Assembly (NCBI GenBank): GCA_016839805.1
Contig: JAEOTO010000006.1
Location: 62,001-126,000 of the forward strand
Source: Candidatus Hermodarchaeota archaeon
GTDB taxonomy: Archaea; Asgardarchaeota; Hermodarchaeia; Hermodarchaeales; Hermodarchaeaceae
Direction: 5' to 3'
DNA: 64,000 nucleotides
Under the pieces are notes generated by a model. It did not search any database, was not told the DNA's origin, and saw only the letters and a list, made by a program, of their open reading frames with translations. A program made the position numbers and the translations under genes. Below are positions 1-7,987 of the stretch, one piece after another. Each line of letters begins with the position of its first letter. Within the stretch, counting starts at the first letter, position 1.

Positions 1-2
1 GC

Positions 3-410
3 ATACCTGTTACATTTTTCACAGATTTTGCCGCACGGATTTTTCTTCCTGATATGCATGTGATGCTAGCAGGAGGCGAAGCTATTGCTGCAAGCGGGGC
101 CATTGTTTCCAAGGTTGGAACCGCAACACTTGCAGAGCTGTGTCATGATGCGCGAGTCCGTGTTCTCATCGCCGTAGGAAGCTACAAGTTTTCCCATGAA
201 ACCATTTTGGGACGTCTAGTGGTTCTAGAAGAAGGAAATCCAGAACAAGTAGTACATAGTGACAAAATTGACTCTAAAGTAACGGTTCGTAATCCCCTCT
301 TTGATGTTACCGGGCCTGAACACATAGACGCCTTCATAACTGAACGTGGCATCATTCCTCCCCAAGGAGCCTATCTACTTTTTACAACGAACCAAGAAAA
401 CAAGCATTAG
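3..410 (+). CDS. IF2B-alpha/beta/delta family protein (ribose-1,5-bisphosphate isomerase or aIF2B-like), C-terminal part
   Basis: The reading frame is open from the window edge, so the N-terminus is missing; about 135 residues remain. The visible part carries the family pattern of a Rossmann-like C-terminal half: a hydrophobic strand and Asp (IPVTFFTDFAAR), then MLAGGEAIAASGAIVSKVGT, matching the usual 'GAd-x-i-x-x-nG-x-v-x-nK-x-GT' segment, then the late Lys (VGSYKF). Archaeal members are either ribose-1,5-bisphosphate isomerases of the AMP/RuBisCO pathway or eIF2B-related proteins; the missing N-terminal half is needed to choose. It lies 61 bases before the ferredoxin gene on the same strand. 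Family call is firm, exact activity is not. Confidence 0.75.
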   Translation: MPVTFFTDFAARIFLPDMHVMLAGGEAIAASGAIVSKVGTATLAELCHDARVRVLIAVGSYKFSHETILGRLVVLEEGNPEQVVHSDKIDSKVTVRNPLFDVTGPEHIDAFITERGIIPPQGAYLLFTTNQENKH

Positions 411-471
411 AAAGGCTCAAAAACCTTAAACTACCGTGTTCTTCGAGAGTAACACGCTGGAAGTAAAACCC

Positions 472-687
472 ATGCCTCCTACAACTACCACTAAAAAAAG
501 TACAAAGAAATTAGCTGACATTGACGGCGAACTCTGTGGTGTTTGTCAAGCATGTGCCACAGTCTGTCCAGTCAACGCAATCGAGGTTACTGAAAGTTAC
601 CTTATTGTTATTCCCGAAAAATGTACTGGCTGTGGAGTTTGCGTTACAGTGTGTCCTGTGGGAGCCATTACCCTAATAGAACGCTAA
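472..687 (+). CDS. 2[4Fe-4S] ferredoxin next to geranylgeranyl reductase
   Basis: A short protein of about 71 residues with two cluster-binding motifs, CGVCQACATVCP and CTGCGVCVTVCP, each CxxCxxCxxxCP, so it should hold two [4Fe-4S] clusters and act as a soluble electron carrier. I start it at the ATG at 472, preceded by a purine-rich GGAAG; a GTG at 436 would add 12 residues of no recognisable kind. The gene ends 31 bases before a geranylgeranyl reductase. In some archaea a ferredoxin encoded beside this reductase supplies the electrons for saturating the lipid chains, so this is the likely partner (inference from position). Confidence 0.88.
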   Translation: MPPTTTTKKSTKKLADIDGELCGVCQACATVCPVNAIEVTESYLIVIPEKCTGCGVCVTVCPVGAITLIER

Positions 688-718
688 AATTGGTTAGAAC
701 TTCTCAGAAGGTGTTAAT

Positions 719-1936
719 GTGTCAAATGAAAACCGTGTTATCGTTGTTGGTGCGGGACCAGCGGGTTCATCCACAGCAATGGGCGCCTTACGGGCTGGAG
801 CGGCTGTAACGATTATTGATAGAAAAACCAATGTTGGGATTCCAGTCCAATGTGGAGAAGCCATTGGAAAAACGGGACCCGGGCTAGCAGAAATTAATGT
901 TCCAGACGAATCAATTCGAGCTTCTGTTCGAGGGTTCCGTGTGTATAGCCCAGGTCAAATTACAGTAGATTACGCAGAAAAAGAACCAAGCGGGTACATT
1001 GTTGATCGACGCGTTTTCGACAAGGAACTCTTCGCCCGTGCTACCGAAGCTGGCGCTGATAGCCTCCTCGGAGCCCGAGTTCTGGACATCACACGATCTA
1101 ACGGAGTTGTTACTGGGGTAATTGTTCGCCACGACGGCCGACGCAACACCCTGAAAGCAAAAGTGGTCATAGGTGCAGATGGCGTAAACAGTCAGATTGC
1201 TCGCCTTACTGGACTTCGAAAATCTTACAAACCCGCAGATATTGATTCTTGTTTCGCCTATGAAATGGCAAATAGTGAACTTGAAGTCACAGATCTTATG
1301 GAATTCCTTCTAGGAAATGAAGTCTCACCACGAGGATACATTTGGATCTTCCCCAAGGGAAATGGTCGTGCAAATGTAGGTATTGGAATCGGCGGAACAG
1401 TCAAAACGAAGACAGCAAAAGAATACCTCGATCATTTCCTCAAGCATCATGATGTCGCTAAACGACAGCTAAGCCAGGCAAAAGTCATTGAAACTCGAGT
1501 GGGAGCTCTTCCTGTCTGTGGACCGAACAAAAAAAATGTGGTTGATGGCGCGCTTTTAGTCGGTGATTCCGCAGGTCATGTGCATCCCATTACAGGTGGT
1601 GGAATGGGGTATGCGATGGTTTGTGGTAACATCGCAGGAAGAGTTGCAGCTGAGTGCATCATGAAGGAGCAAGTAAGTGCTAAACATCTTCAAAAATACG
1701 AAGATGAATGGCGTAAGATCTATGGATCTGAGTTCGAGCAATCTCTCAAACTCCGCGAACTCATACTAAAAACTGATGATGCAACTTTGGATAAACTTGC
1801 AGGTATTGTTACCGGAGAATCGATTGTGCGCATGACGGCTGGAAAAAAGGTAAAAATCTTCATGAAAGCCATGGCGACTGGTGATAAACACCTTATTGCA
1901 TTAATGAACGAATTACGAAAACTTCGTATGGTATAA
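719..1936 (+). CDS. Geranylgeranyl reductase family FAD-dependent oxidoreductase (archaeal lipid saturation)
   Basis: A flavoprotein of 405 residues. The dinucleotide motif GAGPAG sits at residues 11-16, followed by the GGR-type segment PVQCGEAIG and, in the second half, GDSAGHVHPITGGGM, the FAD-contacting motif of the family. Such enzymes reduce the isoprenoid double bonds of archaeal ether lipids. The start is GTG at 719: AAGGTG at 708-713 lies five bases upstream, and an overlapping ATG at 717 is in a different, quickly closed frame. It follows a ferredoxin gene that probably donates its electrons. A second member of the family is at 48451-49659 beside a prenyl synthase, so the two probably differ in substrate. 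Confidence 0.9.
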   Translation: MSNENRVIVVGAGPAGSSTAMGALRAGAAVTIIDRKTNVGIPVQCGEAIGKTGPGLAEINVPDESIRASVRGFRVYSPGQITVDYAEKEPSGYIVDRRVFDKELFARATEAGADSLLGARVLDITRSNGVVTGVIVRHDGRRNTLKAKVVIGADGVNSQIARLTGLRKSYKPADIDSCFAYEMANSELEVTDLMEFLLGNEVSPRGYIWIFPKGNGRANVGIGIGGTVKTKTAKEYLDHFLKHHDVAKRQLSQAKVIETRVGALPVCGPNKKNVVDGALLVGDSAGHVHPITGGGMGYAMVCGNIAGRVAAECIMKEQVSAKHLQKYEDEWRKIYGSEFEQSLKLRELILKTDDATLDKLAGIVTGESIVRMTAGKKVKIFMKAMATGDKHLIALMNELRKLRMV

Positions 1937-2009
1937 CGTGGATAATTTAGGGTAAACAACTTTAAATCATCATTCTCCTCTCATAATCAGGATAATCGAG
2001 GTAAGCTCC

Positions 2010-2492
2010 ATGGCATCCTCAACAACTGGCACAATAATTGGTGTAATCGTTGGCTTTTTCGCCTGCTTAGGCATCTCTTTTGGAATCTTGTATGCTGCTG
2101 CTATGGGATTTCCACTTACAGGTCCTGGTCTTATACCGCCCAATGTTGCAGCTACCTTCCTTAGTCTACCCGTGTTGAATCAACTGCAAACAGTCTATAC
2201 GGAGGTTCTCTTAAACATCCTCATTGTCTTCATCCTAGCGCCCATTGTCTGGCTCATTAGCGGGCTGATTGGAGGACTAATTGTCCGTGATATGATGAAA
2301 GGGGCCGCTGCAGGGTTAATTGCGGCTATCATCGCGCCTTTCGTAACCCTGGCAATTAACTGGGTTATCGCTCCTGGATTAAACTTTGATCTTCTCCTCG
2401 GCTGGGTTATCAATGCAATTCTAGCCGGGTTAATCGCTGCTGTCGGTGGAGTCATCGGTGGAACACTCACCTCCCGATTCGAAGCACACTAG
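2010..2492 (+). CDS. Small glycine/alanine-rich integral membrane protein
   Basis: A 160-residue hydrophobic protein with about four predicted membrane segments: one at residues 8-32, one near 65-90 and a pair near 95-155. The last part is rich in Gly, Ala and Ile (GLIAAVGGVIGGTLTSRF), a pattern of small-residue packed helices. A TATA-like AACTTTAAATC lies near 1957-1967 and a Shine-Dalgarno GAGGTAAG at about 1999-2005, so it seems to have its own promoter downstream of the reductase. I recognise no catalytic motif and give no function. The next gene encodes another membrane protein on the same strand. Confidence 0.7.
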   Translation: MASSTTGTIIGVIVGFFACLGISFGILYAAAMGFPLTGPGLIPPNVAATFLSLPVLNQLQTVYTEVLLNILIVFILAPIVWLISGLIGGLIVRDMMKGAAAGLIAAIIAPFVTLAINWVIAPGLNFDLLLGWVINAILAGLIAAVGGVIGGTLTSRFEAH

Positions 2493-2530
2493 AGCCACAT
2501 TAATAAACCCACATCCCAAGGCTCCATATC

Positions 2531-3124
2531 ATGCCTAAACCCAGGAGTTCCTACACTGTTTCTTTTGGACTCTTTGTTGGGGTGACTCTCTCCATTCTTG
2601 TTTTTTTCTTGCAGTCAGCTTTAATCCAAACTCTTGTATACACCACATACGCAGGACTAATTGACGTTTTCCAATTATATGAATTAGCCTGGATTCTCGC
2701 CACTATTGACTATCTTCTGAACTTTACTTTCATAATTCCATTAAGTCTCTGGATTGCGCTATCCATAGTAATAGCACTTCTCATTCGAAACATGACTGCA
2801 ACTCTCACCACAATCAGTATAGGAATATTACTACCTGGTTGTATCTGGTTGCTCTTCACAATCAAATACGCTATTATCGCTGGGTTCACAATCAGCTTCA
2901 TATTTTCCTTCGTCCTGTGGCATATAGTAGTACCCCTCACAATTACGCTAAGCATTGCTTCGCTGATTTCCCTTCCATTTTGGGCATTACAACGTCGTCA
3001 ACCTGATGTTACTACTGCACCAGCAACCATGAGCTTTGTCTGTTCACAGTGTGGCACCGAATACCGTTCTAAACCACTAATCTGTGTCCAATGTGGTGAA
3101 GAAGGTACAATCGAAGAAGCCTAG
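2531..3124 (+). CDS. Membrane protein with C-terminal zinc ribbon
   Basis: A 197-residue protein. Residues 1-155 contain about four hydrophobic segments; residues 168-190 form a zinc-ribbon-like hairpin with CSQCG and CVQCG, two CxxCG knuckles 18 residues apart. A cytoplasmic zinc ribbon on a small membrane protein is common in archaea but gives no function. It follows the previous membrane gene by 38 bases, with a TATA-like ATTAATAAA in that gap, so the two may be transcribed together or separately. The start ATG has no strong Shine-Dalgarno site. A stretch without genes, holding the RNA candidate at 3232, follows. Confidence 0.7.
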   Translation: MPKPRSSYTVSFGLFVGVTLSILVFFLQSALIQTLVYTTYAGLIDVFQLYELAWILATIDYLLNFTFIIPLSLWIALSIVIALLIRNMTATLTTISIGILLPGCIWLLFTIKYAIIAGFTISFIFSFVLWHIVVPLTITLSIASLISLPFWALQRRQPDVTTAPATMSFVCSQCGTEYRSKPLICVQCGEEGTIEEA

Positions 3125-3200
3125 CATATGTTGCGGTTTTATTAATCGTTATTGTGATAATCTCAAAAAAACATTAAGTCTGTTGAGAAAAACATAAAGA

Positions 3201-3208
3201 CTTATTTA
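3201..3208 (+). promoter_or_regulatory. TATA box for the ncRNA candidate
   Basis: CTTATTTA, centred about 27 bases before the first base of the long closing stem at 3232. This is the spacing expected between an archaeal TATA box and the transcription start. An A-rich stretch precedes it. Confidence 0.5.
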
Positions 3209-3231
3209 TGTTCTTTGGCGATTATTCAGTA

Positions 3232-3378
3232 GCCGGTAGGGCAAGCGACACAATTTTAAAAAACCGAAAACTCCTCATAGGCAGAATCCTCCCAAGGAGG
3301 CCTCAGGCCCGAGTCGTCCTCGCCCTCCAAAACAACATCCCTCCTCCCTCGACTGCCCTTCCGGCGTCATTTTTTTTA
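3232..3378 (+). ncRNA. Candidate structured non-coding RNA with closing stem and T-tract terminator
   Basis: In a 300-base gap without a protein gene, GCCGGTAGGGCA at 3232-3243 pairs with TGCCCTTCCGGC at 3354-3365 (11 of 12 pairs, one T-T mismatch). The stem closes a 134-base domain containing CCTCC-CAA-GGAGG (3288-3300), an alternative GGCC-TCA-GGCC (3299-3309) and CGAG-TCGTC-CTCG (3310-3322). Eight T follow at 3370-3377 and a TATA box lies 27 bases before the stem. Promoter, closing stem and T-tract together suggest a small RNA gene. I cannot assign a family: it is much shorter than usual archaeal SRP or RNase P RNA, and I do not find their conserved motifs. The plus orientation rests on the TATA box and the T-tract. 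Confidence 0.5.
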
Positions 3379-3424
3379 TTATAATGATTTGACAAAATAG
3401 CGCGTAGCTACTAAATGAAACAGG

Positions 3425-4288
3425 TCAAGTGGCTACTGGTTTGGCGAGGATGTTGTTGGTAATTGCAAATTCTAAGACTTCAACGATAGCATATTCAGGT
3501 AATCCTAGTAGAAAGGCGATTGTTTTGACATCTCGTTTCCCATCGACTAGAAATAGAATGTCTCGAGCAAAGGGACCAAATTTATCATAGAGATTACCAC
3601 CCACAGGTGATCCTTTGTCGAGAGCGGCGAGTAGGGCCTCGCCTCCTTGTGGGACAAAGGTTAGATCTATTCGAGATTCTGGTGATGTGGGTGTTGGGGG
3701 AGGTATAGATTCGATGGATTCAACTGGTGGGGGTTCTAATGGTGGGGGAAGCGATTCTTCATCAGAAATAGGAGAAACTGGTTCTATCGGTATTGTTGGT
3801 TCTGGTGGTGTAGCTGGGACCGGAGTGGGTGGTGGAGTGGGGGGAGGTTCAGTTTTTGTCTCTGGTGGGAGTGTTTCTGGTGGAGGTGGAGCAGGTGTTG
3901 GTGTTGTAGGTTGTGGGGGAGGTGTAGGTTTGGGTTCAGCAGGAGCTACAGGCATGGTTTTTAAGATTTCCAGATCCAGCTCACGGAGAGCAAGAAGGGT
4001 AGCTTTGGTTTTTACTACAGCTATTCCTAGTGAGAGATTGGGTGGAAATAGAACTGCGAGTAACCAATTGTTAGCAATTTTTGATATAACTACGAGCCCA
4101 GCTTCGGTGTTGACTGTGAGCTGGCTTATTTGCCCCTTGTAGAGACTCACAGTCTGTTTTACCATGGCTTCGGTGTCTGGATCAAGTTTGCTTTGATAGA
4201 CGACATTATCGGGTGATATAATACAGAATGCTTTGACCATCCGGTCAAACCGAAGGTTATCAAGTGCCCGCTGGACATCCTCTGCCAT
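3425..4288 (-). CDS. Roadblock/LC7-like protein with proline-rich linker and C-terminal helical domain
   Basis: A 287-residue protein in three parts. Residues 1-110 look like a roadblock/LC7 domain: a hydrophobic strand (FCIISPDNVVYQS), a helix, and later strands ending in WLLAVLFPPNLSLGIAVV. Residues 115-205 are a linker very rich in Pro, Thr and Glu. Residues 215-287 form a compact domain with the pattern 'K-x-SP-x6-L-x3-FG ... DG-x6-I-x3-L-x-LP', which recurs at the end of the longin-like protein at 54303-54980. Roadblock domains usually bind small GTPases as regulators or scaffolds, and this window encodes three such GTPases. A role as a GTPase partner is inference. Confidence 0.65.
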   Translation of the reverse strand: MAEDVQRALDNLRFDRMVKAFCIISPDNVVYQSKLDPDTEAMVKQTVSLYKGQISQLTVNTEAGLVVISKIANNWLLAVLFPPNLSLGIAVVKTKATLLALRELDLEILKTMPVAPAEPKPTPPPQPTTPTPAPPPPETLPPETKTEPPPTPPPTPVPATPPEPTIPIEPVSPISDEESLPPPLEPPPVESIESIPPPTPTSPESRIDLTFVPQGGEALLAALDKGSPVGGNLYDKFGPFARDILFLVDGKRDVKTIAFLLGLPEYAIVEVLEFAITNNILAKPVAT

Positions 4289-4367
4289 TGCTAGAGCTAT
4301 ACCCCCGAATGCGCATTTTGACTATACGGTACTGGGAATTAGCGCTCTAAAATCTTTGCGCCTTTAA

Positions 4368-6098
4368 TTATTCAGTCATGTTAATGTTGACTTTCTCCCC
4401 ATTTCCATCAATAAATCCAAAACCTTTACGTTCTAATTGAATAATTGTGCCTGGTTTTACCTCTCGAATTGCGTGTTCTGCTATTCCCTCCACCTTCCGT
4501 AGACTCGAAGAATTCAATTCACCTTTAATAAAGAGAACATCGGGATAACGCAATTCCATAGGAATCGAGTCATCTATGACCCATTGAATTCTAAATTCCG
4601 CCTGATCTAAGTCATCCCCTGCATAACTACAGTATATTGCTTTCTTTGTTTTTCTTTGAACCTGAATATTATAGCCGTGTTTCAATCGGAATATGTCTCC
4701 ATTCTTCAGTCGATTTGCATCTTGTCCATCAATATAGACGCTGTCCTTTATTGTGATGGTTCGAGTTCCTCGGTCTTTGAAATCAGGATGAAAAGGAATC
4801 TTCGCTGTGTGAGGCTTTGCATTAGAAATCTCAACCAGACTGGGTTGTGTAACAGCATAATAACGGTTAGCAATCGGGTCAACCAAGCGGCGATTGATGC
4901 CCAGAAGGACAGACCAATCTAATACAGGTTGTGCGACACTCAGTCCGACTTCCCGAGTCATTTCCCTAATCGCTTCAGGTATAATCCCTCGCCGTCGAAG
5001 AGCGGCTAGTGTGGTTAGACGAATGTCGTTCCATCCACTGATGAATCCAGATTTTATCAATGGTCGAATCTTACGTTTACTGACAGGACTACCTTCAATG
5101 GTAAATCGCGACCATTCTTGAATTAGAGGTTGGGGCAACTGAAAGAGATCTCGAATATATGCTTGGAGTTCATCTCTACTTGCAAATTCGTTACTCCGCA
5201 GTATGTGGCTGATCCCATTGCGGTGATCTTCTAATGCATTAGCAAAGTCATAGGTGGGCCATAGTCGGTATTGGGTTCCTTGAAATGGATGGGGATAATC
5301 GATAATACGGAAAATGTTAGGGTCGCGCATTACTGCGTTTGGGTGGTTCATGTCCACGCGCAAGCGACACACAATTTCCCTTTCTTTATATTTTCCATCA
5401 ATTATCTTATCCCAAATTGCTACATTCTTGTCACCTATATCTTGGCGATGTGGGCAAGGTGTACCGGCTCGGCGACCTTCTTTGATGACATCTGCTTGGC
5501 AAGTGCAAAAATACGCTTCCTGGCGTTCGAGTAGTTCTCGGGCCTTTTCATAGAAGTATGGCATGTCATCGGAAACCTTTAGCTCTTCATCCCAATCAAT
5601 CTCCATCCATTGATAGCCTTTTTTGAAAGCTTCATAGTACTCTTTTTGGACGTTTCGCGGGTTGGTGTCTTCAAATCGGAGGATTAACCGACCCCTGTAT
5701 TTCCGCGCATAATACCAGTTAATGTACCCTGCGTATGCATGCCCAATATGTGGGTAGCCACTTGGTTCAGGGGGTAATCGCGTCACCACTTTTCTCATTT
5801 TCGCGTCTTGTAGAGCTGGAAGCTCTTTGACACGACGTTCCTTGGACGCTTCTAGCAAATCGGGAGCCAAGTCCTGCAGTTCAGCTATTTGGTCAGCCAG
5901 AGGTATCTTATTGACCTCAGTTACAATACGGTTTACCTGCTCAATGATATCCTGAGCTTGTGATCGCAATTCAGGTCGTTCTGCAAGTAACTTTCCAATC
6001 ACGGCTTGTGAATTTGCCGTTCCGTGGAATTTAATGGCATTCGCTAGACTATATTTTCGAATAATGGGTCCTACTGGTATTTTGGAATCTTTATTCAA
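4368..6098 (-). CDS. gltX: Glutamyl-tRNA synthetase (archaeal type)
   Basis: Charges tRNA-Glu (and, where a GatDE pathway exists, tRNA-Gln) with glutamate in the cytoplasm. The 576-residue protein has the class I signature HIGH at residues 117-120 (PHIGHA), RFEDTNPRNV right after the first Rossmann part, and the KMSKS equivalent VSKRK at 339-343. Possible zinc ligands are C198, C200 and C215. The long N-terminal extension before HIGH and the all-beta C-terminal anticodon domain are typical of archaeal and eukaryotic GluRS/GlnRS. It lies 48 bases before the AK6-like kinase end in genome order and probably follows it in transcription. I see no sign that it is a GlnRS. Confidence 0.93.
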   Translation of the reverse strand: MNKDSKIPVGPIIRKYSLANAIKFHGTANSQAVIGKLLAERPELRSQAQDIIEQVNRIVTEVNKIPLADQIAELQDLAPDLLEASKERRVKELPALQDAKMRKVVTRLPPEPSGYPHIGHAYAGYINWYYARKYRGRLILRFEDTNPRNVQKEYYEAFKKGYQWMEIDWDEELKVSDDMPYFYEKARELLERQEAYFCTCQADVIKEGRRAGTPCPHRQDIGDKNVAIWDKIIDGKYKEREIVCRLRVDMNHPNAVMRDPNIFRIIDYPHPFQGTQYRLWPTYDFANALEDHRNGISHILRSNEFASRDELQAYIRDLFQLPQPLIQEWSRFTIEGSPVSKRKIRPLIKSGFISGWNDIRLTTLAALRRRGIIPEAIREMTREVGLSVAQPVLDWSVLLGINRRLVDPIANRYYAVTQPSLVEISNAKPHTAKIPFHPDFKDRGTRTITIKDSVYIDGQDANRLKNGDIFRLKHGYNIQVQRKTKKAIYCSYAGDDLDQAEFRIQWVIDDSIPMELRYPDVLFIKGELNSSSLRKVEGIAEHAIREVKPGTIIQLERKGFGFIDGNGEKVNINMTE

Positions 6099-6146
6099 GT
6101 CTTGTCCGATCCTAGTTCACATATTTGTCAAAGTGTTGAGGCGCAC

Positions 6147-6755
6147 TTATGCTTTTTGTGGTTTTAAGGGAAGCGTCCGCTCTTCCATTATTTGATGTAG
6201 AAGTTTTGGATCTAAGGTGTGTAGCCACGAGATTTGCCCAACGACAAACTGATTTCCTTTTCCTGATAAAATTGCTTCGATGGCTTCTACTACTTCTTCA
6301 AGTGTTAGACTGGTGGTATCGACTTCGAAGACCTTGGAACTGTCATGGCGAGTCATTGCCTGAGCCGTGCATTCACTCAGTATTTCTGCTTGGATATTCT
6401 CCAAAATTTTCTCATGCGTCCAACCACGTTGAAGCAGTCGTTGGGTTAAGACAACAGGATTACACCGCAATACTACTATCAATTCCAGAAATTCAACAGG
6501 TACTTCATCAGCAAAATGGCCAACAGCGATATAACGCTCATCTGCCTTACGAGCCAGATCAACGAGAAAATGTCGCAGCTGATCAACATCTACTATGAAG
6601 GTATCTCGCTCCTGATCTCTTCCTAGGAGCAGTTGTTTCTGTTTTGCAAGGTCACTGAGCTCTAGGATTTGAGCATTAAGGCGCTTAGCTAATAGTTGAC
6701 CTACTTCGGTTTTACCAGTGCCAGGAGTTCCTGAAATCGCGAGTATGCGGTTCAA
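6147..6755 (-). CDS. AK6/Fap7-type adenylate kinase-like protein
   Basis: A 202-residue P-loop kinase. Walker A is GTPGTGKT at residues 9-16. The short LID-less architecture, the central strand 'RYIAVGHFADEVPVEF' and 'IVVLRCNPVVLTQRLLQRGW' match the archaeal/eukaryotic AK6 (hCINAP, Fap7) family, whose usual length is about 170-190. Family members act as broad adenylate kinases or ATPases and, in yeast and some archaea, assist the last 18S/16S rRNA maturation step with ribosomal protein uS11. It is followed on the same strand by gltX, in keeping with a translation role. Specific ribosome-assembly function is inferred from the family. Confidence 0.8.
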   Translation of the reverse strand: MNRILAISGTPGTGKTEVGQLLAKRLNAQILELSDLAKQKQLLLGRDQERDTFIVDVDQLRHFLVDLARKADERYIAVGHFADEVPVEFLELIVVLRCNPVVLTQRLLQRGWTHEKILENIQAEILSECTAQAMTRHDSSKVFEVDTTSLTLEEVVEAIEAILSGKGNQFVVGQISWLHTLDPKLLHQIMEERTLPLKPQKA

Positions 6756-6908
6756 TCTGCTTCACCAATTGGCTTTATGTGTATAACATGAAGTAGCTCA
6801 TTAGATCCCATATGATTCTGGGAAAATACTTGATAAGGCTAATGCCCAGAACGCAAAAACACCTTTTTTATTACTGCATCTATGCTGAAAATCTTTTCAC
6901 AAAAAGTT

Positions 6909-7094
6909 TTACCGGTTCTCCCTTTCGTAGTCCTCGAGGGCTGCTAATTCACGTTGAAGGCGAATTCGATGAGGACCTGTTGAGGCTGCAATGGCTTGGC
7001 GAAGTAAACGTTTCTCCCGGCGAATATCCCGGTGAGGAAACTCGTCACGGGATCTTGAATGACCTCGTACAACCTCTATATAATCTGTGCTCAC
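6909..7094 (-). CDS. Small basic/acidic hypothetical protein (61 aa)
   Basis: A short charged protein that I do not recognise: an N-terminal stretch with several His, Arg and Asp, then an amphipathic helix rich in Arg, Glu, Ala and Leu (residues 22-60). The start is GTG at 7094. On the minus strand a TATA-like TTTAAATA lies near 7127-7134 and GGTG a few bases before the start, giving a short leader, so a real gene is plausible. An open frame of 114 codons on the other strand (6812-7156) covers the same bases but has an unlikely composition and no comparable promoter. Function unknown. Confidence 0.5.
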   Translation of the reverse strand: MSTDYIEVVRGHSRSRDEFPHRDIRREKRLLRQAIAASTGPHRIRLQRELAALEDYERENR

Positions 7095-7170
7095 TTATCT
7101 TGCACCGACTAAAACCACGAATGGAGCTATTTAAAACCAGAGAGGGGTTCGTATAAGTAAAGAAGGGTCA

Positions 7171-7836
7171 TTAAGGTTCTTCTGGCACCTGATAACGAGT
7201 GCCACCTAAAAAGCTCTTCTTTTTAACTACCATTTTCTTAGCAATCAATGCATCAAGAGTCAGCTGCACCCGTATTTGAGGCCATTGAGTGGACAGCATA
7301 ATTTGTTCTAGCGATACTTTTCCTGATTTTCGTGCTGCGATATCAAGAATAGTGGCTTCATCTTCGCTGAGAAACTCATCATGTAATTGCACGACAAGAG
7401 TTCCTTGTACTTCGGAGATGTGCAGTACTTTTTCGTTTTTGAGCTTCTTTAGAACTTTTTGAAGTTCTTTACTCGAGAGTTTACTATACTGGTCGATTGC
7501 ATGAATTTGAGTGTATAAATCCGCTGCTGTTAGAGGTGCCTTGGTTTTTTTGCCGGTAGAGTCAGTTGCTAATAAGTGCACAATTGATTCTTCTAGAGTT
7601 TGGGGGAGCTGGATTTCGATATGGAATTCTTCTTTCAGTTGCTTGAGCTGTGGTTCAATATCGGAAAATAATTGGGTTTTCGAAGGGGCTTGGCTGTCGA
7701 GTTCTTCGAGTCGGGTACGAAGCTCTGTATCTTTGGTAGGATCACCTGCTTCGACTTTTTTCTTCAATCGTTTGCCGAATCGCTGAAAGGCTTCATCAAG
7801 GTCATCTTGGTTATCTTGTTCAGCAGGCATTGACAT
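7171..7836 (-). CDS. Winged-helix protein, possibly two tandem domains
   Basis: A 221-residue protein with a charged N-terminal helix (residues 10-75), then two segments that look like winged helices: about 80-150 and 155-221. The last ends 'LTLDALIAKKMVVKKKS..GGTRYQVPEEP', a helix followed by a beta wing. There is no membrane segment. Tandem winged helices with such an ending occur in transcription factors, in SMC-kleisin partners and in ESCRT-II subunits (Vps25/EAP30); since Asgard archaea encode ESCRT-II-like proteins the last is worth testing, but the sequence alone does not decide. It lies 77 bases from the small gene at 7094 and has its own start ATG with weak ribosome-binding signal. 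Confidence 0.55.
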   Translation of the reverse strand: MSMPAEQDNQDDLDEAFQRFGKRLKKKVEAGDPTKDTELRTRLEELDSQAPSKTQLFSDIEPQLKQLKEEFHIEIQLPQTLEESIVHLLATDSTGKKTKAPLTAADLYTQIHAIDQYSKLSSKELQKVLKKLKNEKVLHISEVQGTLVVQLHDEFLSEDEATILDIAARKSGKVSLEQIMLSTQWPQIRVQLTLDALIAKKMVVKKKSFLGGTRYQVPEEP

Positions 7837-7987
7837 AACTCCCAGGGATTACTTCATTTACTCTAAGAAGTGTCACACTTTTAAAGAATTGGAGCTGTGA
7901 CCTCCTTTTAGTGCAGTGATGGGGTTGATTGAGAAATACCCAATGCAAAACCATTAACGTCTTTTCCCGACATCAGGAATTAAATTA

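Noticed and set aside
3232-3365. Reverse complement read as an SRP RNA helix 8 fragment (CCGGAAGG)
   Set aside because: The partner strand, the GNAR loop and the length of archaeal SRP RNA are missing, and the T-tract is on the other strand.
3615-4142. Gly/Ser/Val-rich frame of 175 codons on the plus strand
   Set aside because: It is the antisense of the Pro/Thr-rich linker of the roadblock protein; the composition follows from that and there is no ribosome-binding site.
6113-6120. TAGTTCAC as a further IS605-type end
   Set aside because: No hairpin or GAAG motif precedes it, so I treat it as chance.
6812-7156. 114-codon plus-strand frame
   Set aside because: Overlaps a better supported small minus gene with TATA box and GGTG; composition is unlike a protein gene.
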